Source: Ilex aquifolium (taxonomy: Eukaryota; Streptophyta; Magnoliopsida; Aquifoliales; Aquifoliaceae). Taken from it: a stretch of 64,000 nt of DNA. The stretch is taken from assembly GCA_951799425.1 (NCBI GenBank), contig OX637398.1, positions 20,594,270-20,658,269 on the forward strand. Reading direction: 5' to 3'. Below are positions 57,922 to 64,000 of this stretch, one piece after another. A program made the translations under genes and the position numbers. Position 1 is the stretch's first letter, and every line of letters begins with the position of its first letter. The notes under the pieces were generated by a model that saw only the letters and a list, made by a program, of their open reading frames with translations, was not told the origin of the DNA and made no database searches.

Positions 57922-60240
57922 ATGGCTGAGGTTTTTAAATGCAGAAGTTCTGTGATAAAGTTTCTGGTCTTATGCCTCTGCGTTTTTCTAGCAGCTGTTC
58001 CGTCGGTCGAGGGTCGAATCCGCCGGTACAAATGGGAGGTGAAGTATGAGTATAAGTCTCCTGATTGTTATAAGAAACTTTCCATCACCATCAACGGTAG
58101 AACACCGGGGCCAACAATATTGGCACAGCAAGGTGATACAGTCATCGTCGAGCTCAAGAACAGTTTGTTAACCGAGAATGTCGCCATTCATTGGCATGGA
58201 ATTCGACAGGTGAAAAACTCAATACTTTTCTTCTACCTTTTGATAGTCACCACTCAAAATCGTGTGGTATATTTAACTAATAACATAACAGAAAAAATAA
58301 ATAACACCCATTTTAGTTCTCGTTAATAAGGTTCTGGGAGGGCCATATCATATGATAGTTCAACACGCATCTGTTTGGTTGCTGCAGATTGGAACACCAT
58401 GGTTTGATGGAACGGAAGGGGTGACTCAGTGCCCAATTTTGCCAGGAGACACCTTCGTATACCAGTTTGTTGTGGATAGAGTAAGTGATCTCAAATGGCC
58501 TTAACCCTATGCACAATGAGAAGCAAGAGTACTTGTAATTAACGTTTTAACTTCAGCGAATCAGCTAGCTTTCAGCTTCATTCATATAGTGAATCTTAAT
58601 TTGCTTTGAACATTATTCAGGCTGGGACATATTTGTACCATGCGCATTATGGAATGCAAAGAGAAGCCGGCCTATATGGATCTATCCGCGTCTCCTTTCC
58701 TGATGGAGAATCCGAACCCTTCGCCTATGATTATGATCGAAGCATTCTTCTCACAGATTGGTACCACAAGAGCGCATATGAACAGGCCACTGGATTGTCT
58801 TCAATTCCCTTTGTTTGGGTTGATGAGCCTCAGGTAAATATGTCACTAGCTTCCCAAGATTAATTTGAATTAGATAATGAAGTCTATGCTTTTACATAAA
58901 ACTAATCACTTAATTAAAAAATAGAGGAAACAGATGGAGACTTGTATTAAGAAACATACGTCATACATCAGGATAAATTGCTAATGTTTTCACTTTTTCA
59001 AAATTTTCAGTCTATTCTGATACAAGGAAGAGGTAGGTTCGACTGCAGCTTACCAACCGTTGAATCCAGTCTTTGTAACACGACAAATCCTGAATGTTCG
59101 CCCTATGTGCTGACTATAGTTCCTGGAAAAACATATCGTCTGAGGATCGGAAGCTTGACTACTCTATCGGCTTTAAGTTTCGAAATAGAGGTAAATTTCA
59201 TAGCACCCCATGAAGAATCTCAAATTTTTTTTAGTGAATATCACTTAATTAATCATTGCCAATATTTCAATTCACTGATGCAGGGCCATAATATGACTAT
59301 TGTTGAAGCTGATAGCCACAATGTTGAGCCAGTTGTGGTAAAAAATCTGTTCATTTACTCGGGTGAGACATACTCGGTCTTAATAACAGCCGATCAAGAT
59401 CCGACACGAAATTATTGGGCTAGTGCAAAAATTGTTAGCCGGAATAGCAACACTTCAAATGGTCTAGCCATCTTCAATTACTATCCCAACAATCCTAGAA
59501 GACCCCCTCCAACAGTTCCACCCACAGGTCCCACTTGGAGTGACAGTGCATCAAGATTGGCTCAAAGTCAAGCCATCAAGGCTCGCGCAGGTTACGTCGT
59601 CCCTGCCCCTCGGACCTCAGACAGAGTAATTGTGTTACTCAACACACAAAACAAGATCAATGGCTATGTCCGGTGGTCCGTGAATAACGTCTCTTTTCAC
59701 CTTCCACATACCCCCTATCTCATTGCTCTTAAGGAGAATTTGAAGCATGTTTTCGAGCAAACCCCACCTCCTAATGGCTATGATTTCGTAAACTACGATA
59801 TCTACAAAAACATGACGAATGTCAATGCTACTTCTAGCAACTCCATTTACAGGTTGCAGTTCAATACTACAGTGGATATTATTCTGCAAAATGCAAACAC
59901 AATGAAACCGAACAATAGTGAGACACATCCATGGCATCTCCATGGGCATGATTTTTGGGTTTTGGGCTATGGGACAGGCAAATTTGACATTTACAATGAT
60001 CCGAAGAAGTACAACCTGGTCAATCTTATTATGAAGAACACTGTGGCTGTTCAACCTTATAGTTGGACTGCTTTGAGGTTTCGGGCTGATAATCCGGGCG
60101 TCTGGGCTTTTCATTGCCATATTGAATCTCATTTCTACATGGGTATGGGAGTGGTGTTTGAAGAAGGGATTGAGAAGGTGGGTAAATTGCCCACTTCTAT
60201 AATGGGATGTGGTGATACCAAACGTTTCCTAAGGCCATAG
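57922..60240 (+). CDS. AAO: L-ascorbate oxidase 2 (five exons, 576 aa)
   Basis: Exons: 57922-58209, 58388-58480, 58621-58833, 59011-59190 and 59284-60240, with the same lengths and phase as gene 1. The product is an apoplastic blue multicopper oxidase acting on ascorbate. All copper ligands are present: [16 protein letters not shown] and HCHIESH-x4-M. It differs from gene 1 at about 21 residues: none in exons 1-2, one in exon 3, eight in exon 4 and twelve in exon 5. Position 303 is the family-typical Trp. Position 543 is Tyr instead of His, but this is not a copper ligand. [11 protein letters not shown] stretch adds an N-glycosylation sequon. Intron 4 is 93 bases, a multiple of three with no stop, so its retention would insert 31 residues in frame. 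A MITE lies about 60 bases after the stop codon and may alter the transcript end. Confidence 0.97.
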
Positions 60241-60298
60241 ATTGAGGGACTATACATTAATTTGACTTGTACTTTAGAAAAAAAAAAATTTGTGGAAA

Positions 60299-60548
60299 CA
60301 AGTTTGGTTTGCATCTCAAAAAACAGTATCTGAAAATAGTTTTTGAGAATAATTTTAAGAAAGTGTTTTTGAAAAATTTTAGATTAAAAGACATGTTTGG
60401 TTATATATTTTTGAAAATAGTTTCAAAGAACAAAAAATTGTAAAATCTGTTTCGACAATAATCCACAAAACCCACACTATCTCTATCTTTCTTAATTGTC
60501 CCACTTTCTGTCTTCACAAAACCCACACCCACACTCACACACAAACAT

Positions 60549-60625
<77 letters not shown>

Positions 60626-60653
60626 GCGATCTACACAGATCTGTGCGACAGAA

Positions 60654-60721
<68 letters not shown>

Positions 60722-60965
60722 CTCCATCTTCATTGCATAGCGATCTACACAGATCTGTGCTTCAGACCTAAGTGAAGGGCTCCACCTTCATTGCACAACG
60801 AGAGAGAGAGAGAGAGAGGGCTCCATCTTCGTTGCACAACAATCTACACAGATCTGTGCTTCAAACCTAAGTGAAGGGCTCTATCTTCGTTGCTTCAGAT
60901 CTGTGCTTCGGTGCTCCACCTTCGTTTCAGAGAGAGAGAGAGAGAGAGAGAGGAGATGGAGACGC

Positions 60966-61007
<42 letters not shown>

Positions 61008-61274
61008 GGAAAAAAAAAAGGAAGAATGAAGAGTTTTGCTGCTAAGGAGACTCGAAAGGCAGACCTTATTAAAGCCCCAAAATTATTCTCCGTGTTTCCA
61101 ACATTTTCAAAGAAAACTCTGAAAAGAAGCTACACTTGTTTTCTGTTTCTTTGCTCCAAATCTCATTTTTTTTTTCCAAAAATTTGAGAACAAAAATACT
61201 AAGCAAACATGTTTTGAGTGTTTTTGAAATTTTGAGAACAAAAAACTGTTTTCCAGAACATAACCAAACACGCC
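60299..61274. mobile_element. MITE-like element with internal microsatellites, copy 2
   Basis: The left end AGTTTGGTTTGCATCTCAAA and the complement of the right end GTGTTTGGTTATGTTCTGGA are imperfect inverted repeats. At the matching site beside gene 1 the sequence is uninterrupted (GAAACTTATG, about 23913). TTA follows the right end and is present in the empty site, as for a 3-bp duplication whose left copy has changed. The interior matches 18108-18973 and has expanded (CA)n (60534-60625) and (GA)n (60653-60719, 60800-60818, 60930-61001) tracts. It also has three copies of a CTACACAGATCTGTGCTTCA-like unit (60630-60905). It carries no gene. Confidence 0.8.
60534..60719. repeat. Compound (CA)n-(GA)n microsatellite
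   Basis: Long CA runs (60553-60586 and 60605-60625) are followed by GA runs (60653-60719) inside the MITE. The Thr/His, Arg/Glu and Ser/Leu frames on both strands come from these tracts. Confidence 0.9.
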
Positions 61275-61609
61275 CTTATGTTCACAATTTGTTGTAACTA
61301 ATCATGGTCAACAACCATTTTTTTTTGTTTTTTTTTTCTTTGAACCTTATCAATCTCAATCATGTAAGTGAAGGTGGAGTTTGTTTTACATGTTATTCAA
61401 TGTATATTGAAAAAAAATATTAACTTCATTTTTTAAGAATGTCTCATGTTAGAAACTCTCTCTCTCTCTCTCTCTCAAACCATGAATTTCTAGGAAGATA
61501 AGATTTTTCCCACTCCCACATGACTTTGAATTCTCTCCCAAAGAGCAGTCTTAAATGAATTTTATCCCTTGTAGGTATGCGTGGAAATTTAGTGAAATGT
61601 CATCTTCTT
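61275..61609 (+). other. 3' flank of ascorbate oxidase 2 after the MITE
   Basis: It resumes the sequence found at 23918-24253 beside gene 1, including a (CT) tract (about 61457-61476), and leads to the copia element at 61615. Confidence 0.7.
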
Positions 61610-61614
61610 CTAGA

Positions 61615-62018
61615 TGTTAGAAAATAAAGAGTAGAAAAACGAAGATGGGAAAACAAAGAGAGCTAAGTCATGGAGAAAGTTTATGCAAATTCTTCTTATT
61701 CAATCAATGAACTCATTACATACGATGATATTTATACACAATTCCTCAATAACCTAATTGACTATGCACATAACATCACATGCCTTCACATGGCTAGTTC
61801 CAGCTTAGCAATACAACTCAGCAAGAGACAAACAAATTAGCTAACTAACTATCTAACAAATTAGCTAATTAACTATTTAACAAATTAGCTAACCAAATAA
61901 TTAACTAATTAATAATGTTATCCTTCTCCCTTTCTATCAGCTGTAGCTGTTTCTCCCTTTGCTTCTACAACTGCTCTCTTGTCTTTCTCCTTCTTTGAAG
62001 TTGTGATATGCTACAATA
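61615..62018 (-). repeat. 3' LTR of copia-B2
   Basis: 404 bp, starting TGTTAGAAAAT and ending CTACAATA in plus orientation. It matches 24259-24663. Confidence 0.9.
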
Positions 62019-62079
62019 CAACCCCCTCCCACCCTCCCGCAAAATGGAGAATAGAGATTCACTATTCCCATCTTGTATA

Positions 62080-62716
62080 AATGAGCATAAATAACATAAG
62101 AAGGTAAGGCTTTAGTGAAAATATCTGCCAACTAAAATTGTGTGAGGACGTGATCTGTTTGGATGCTCCCCTCTTGAATTTTGTCTCGAACAAGATGACA
62201 ATCTAGCTCGATGTGCTTAGTACACTCATGAAAGAAAAGATTAGCAGCTATGTGAAGTGCAACGTAGTTGTCACAAAAAGCAAAGCAGCCTGTGGATAAG
62301 GTAGTTGAAGATCAGTAAGAAGATAATGTAGCCAAGTGAGCTCAGAACATGTAGCAATCAATGCTGAAGAACAAGAAACAACAGTTGTTTCTTTGATGTC
62401 CAAGAAAGAAGAGAAGTGCCCAAGAAAACACAATAACCAGTGATAGATCTACAAGTATCAGGACAAGAGGCCCAATCTAAATCATAGTAGGCTCGTAGCT
62501 GAAATTGAGAGGAAGCGGAAAGAAAAACACCTTGAGCAGAAGCTTGCTTAAGATACCTCAAAACTTTGTGTGCAGCTGCAAGATGAGCAGTGGTTGATTT
62601 ATCCATAAACTGACTTAAAGTCTGAATTGTGTAATTGATATTGGGTCTCATGATAGTCAGATACAACAGCTTACCAATGAGCCTGCGATAGATGGTGGGA
62701 TCAACCAATAAAGAAG
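62080..62716 (-). pseudogene. copia-B2 RNase H region
   Basis: The minus strand shows [100 protein letters not shown] and MADIFTKALPS. It keeps the 81 bases lost in copia-B1 and so shows the full N-terminal part, but frameshifts (about 62360-62400 and 62270) break it. Confidence 0.88.
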
Positions 62717-63230
62717 CAGTAATTTTAAGGAGATGACTATAATCAGCCTTTGATTGTTGAAAACCATAGTCAAGAAGGGAGGTGGAGAACTTAGAGTACC
62801 ATTGCTTTGAGGCCTATTTAAGGCCATAAAGACCCTTCAAAAGTTTGCAAACTTGATGTGGATTACCCTTGGTATAGCCTGGAGGTCTCTTCATAAAAAT
62901 TTCTTCCTGTAAATCCCCATGAAGAAAGGCATTATTAACATCAAATTGATGTAAATGCCACCTTTTAATTGTTGCAATAGTAAGGAGACACTTGACTGTC
63001 ACCATCTTACCAATAGGAGAGAAAGTCTCATGACAGTCAATACCTTCTTGCTGAGTATAACCTTTAGCTACTAATCTGGCTTTGAATCTTTCAATATTAC
63101 CATCTGAATGATATTTGATTTTGTAGACATATTTGCAATCAATAGCTTCTTTGCCAGGAGGTAAATCAATAAGTATCCAAGTGTGATTTAGTTCCAAAGC
63201 AAATAACTCAGTTTCCATAGCTTTACACCA
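62717..63230 (-). pseudogene. copia-B2 reverse transcriptase region, palm box deleted
   Basis: The open part (62814-63230) is better preserved than in copia-B1: [60 protein letters not shown] and HQVCKLLKGLYGLK. A stop then occurs at 62813. A deletion of about 285 bases, between the short repeats AGTAGTTTT and AGTAATTTT as seen in copia-B1, removes the YVDD catalytic box. Confidence 0.9.
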
Positions 63231-64000
63231 ATTAGGATTCTTAGCAGCTTGGTGATAGGTATGATGTTCAGAAGTAGAAGAAAGAGAAGAAGAAAAAAAT
63301 TGAAACTCAGGAGAAAATTTGTGATATAAGAGATAAGCACTCAAAGGAAAAGACTTACCTGAAGTGGATAGCTTGGCTAAAGATGGAGCTAGTGAAGAAA
63401 GGTTGGCTTGTTGACAGTGAAAATCCTGCAAGTATTGAGGTGCTATTCTAATCCTAGTAGATCTTCTGAGATAAGAAATGGGAGGAGGAATAGGAAGAGA
63501 TGTAGAAGACTCAGAAGAATTATTACGTAAAAGAGCATTTGATGAAGAAGCATTGGGTAGAGGAGAAATATCAGAACCTTGAGAAAGAGTAAAAGGGGAA
63601 GGAAAATCAACATTATCAGAAAGAGAAAAAGGAAAAACTGGAGGTGAAGTGTATGTAGTAGAAACAGAAGAAGGAAAGGAAGCTGTATGGAAAGGAAAGA
63701 CAGAATCATGAAAAAAAAACATCTCTGGAAAGAAAGACATGACCACTATCAAGATCTAAAAGCTTATAACCTTTGATTCCAAAAGGATAACCAAGAAATA
63801 CACAAGTTCTGCCCCTAGGATCAAATTTCTTTCTACCATGAGATAAGGTAGAAGCAAAGCAGAGAAAACCAAAGACTTTAAGATGGGAATAAATGAGTTT
63901 GGTATTGAAAAGACACTCATAAGGAGTCTTATTGGCTAGCAAAGGGGTTGATGTTCTGTTGATAAGATAGATTACAGTAAGAATGCAATCATTCTAGTAT
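63231..64000 (-). pseudogene. copia-B2 integrase C-terminal region (partial)
   Basis: The minus-strand frames hold [40 protein letters not shown] and a Ser-rich linker running into the reverse transcriptase. The frame changes at a run of nine A (about 63711-63719) that is shorter in copia-B1. The catalytic core lies beyond the window end. Confidence 0.88.

Larger units (their letters stand above)
56935..64000 (+). repeat. Segmental duplication, copy 2 (ascorbate oxidase block)
   Basis: It matches 20566-26845 from TATTTTCATTATGTATAG to the end of the window. Main differences from copy 1 are an insertion of ~976 bp at 60299-61274, 81 bases absent from copy 1 (62555-62635) and ~285 bases of copy 1 (25281-25565) missing near 62716. 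The right limit lies outside the window. Confidence 0.92.
61615..64000 (-). mobile_element. Ty1/copia element copia-B2, cut by the window end
   Basis: It is the duplicate of copia-B1, with the same flanking CTAGA (61610-61614) and the same LTR boundary, so the two derive from a single insertion copied with the oxidase block. The 3' LTR is 61615-62018, with a polypurine tract (complement of about 62019-62040) before it. Minus-strand RNase H, reverse transcriptase and the C-terminal integrase follow. The 5' half lies outside the window. Confidence 0.93.

Noticed and set aside
60401..61187. Ser/Leu, Thr/His and Arg/Glu repeat frames
   Set aside because: Products of (CA)n and (GA)n tracts in the MITE.

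Overview
This is plant nuclear DNA, almost certainly from a flowering plant and probably a dicot. It is AT-rich, has spliced genes with GT-AG introns, and is crowded with Ty1/copia and Ty3/gypsy retrotransposons, CACTA elements, MITEs and a SINE. The species cannot be named from the sequence. The only intact host genes are two near-identical copies of a five-exon L-ascorbate oxidase (apoplastic multicopper oxidase) at 21539-23858 and 57922-60240, both on the + strand. Nearly everything else is transposon-derived.

Layout. 1-1321: an LTR of a gypsy-type element, cut by the window edge. 1735-2060: CACTA debris. 2589-11990: a deleted CACTA element carrying a nested copia element (3417-10977, target duplication AATTG), whose right LTR itself carries a hAT-type MITE (9916-10599). 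11991-16759: non-coding DNA with a 1-kb GGT/GAT minisatellite (14865-15915). 16760-19429: three MITEs of different families. 20566-29296: ascorbate oxidase 1 with its promoter, then a complete but broken copia element (24259-29291, target duplication CTAGA). 30303-33871: a tRNA-type SINE, then a CACTA element with TNP2-like transposase remains. 34942-52313: a solo LTR (target duplication ATTAT) split by a 15.2-kb Athila-like gypsy element (35791-50956, target duplication GGACG), whose integrase is split by another solo LTR (42399-43719, target duplication GAAAG). 52844-55020: a further LTR with a truncated interior. 56935-64000: a second copy of the oxidase block, with its own copy of the copia element at the same site.

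History read from the sequence. The copia element sits at the same site, with the same CTAGA duplication, beside both oxidase genes. It was therefore present before the block was duplicated. A roughly 1-kb MITE just 3' of gene 2 is absent at the matching site of gene 1, so it inserted after the duplication (or was lost cleanly from copy 1). The two proteins differ at about 21 of 576 residues by eye, with the changes concentrated in exon 4.

The most unusual signal is in the retroelement promoters. Arrays of CG-containing palindromes (CGTTCGAACG in three places) lie just upstream of TATA boxes in the LTRs and at an internal promoter of the Athila element. One such promoter cassette, including its spacer words, is shared between the Athila interior and the unrelated solo LTR that the Athila inserted into.
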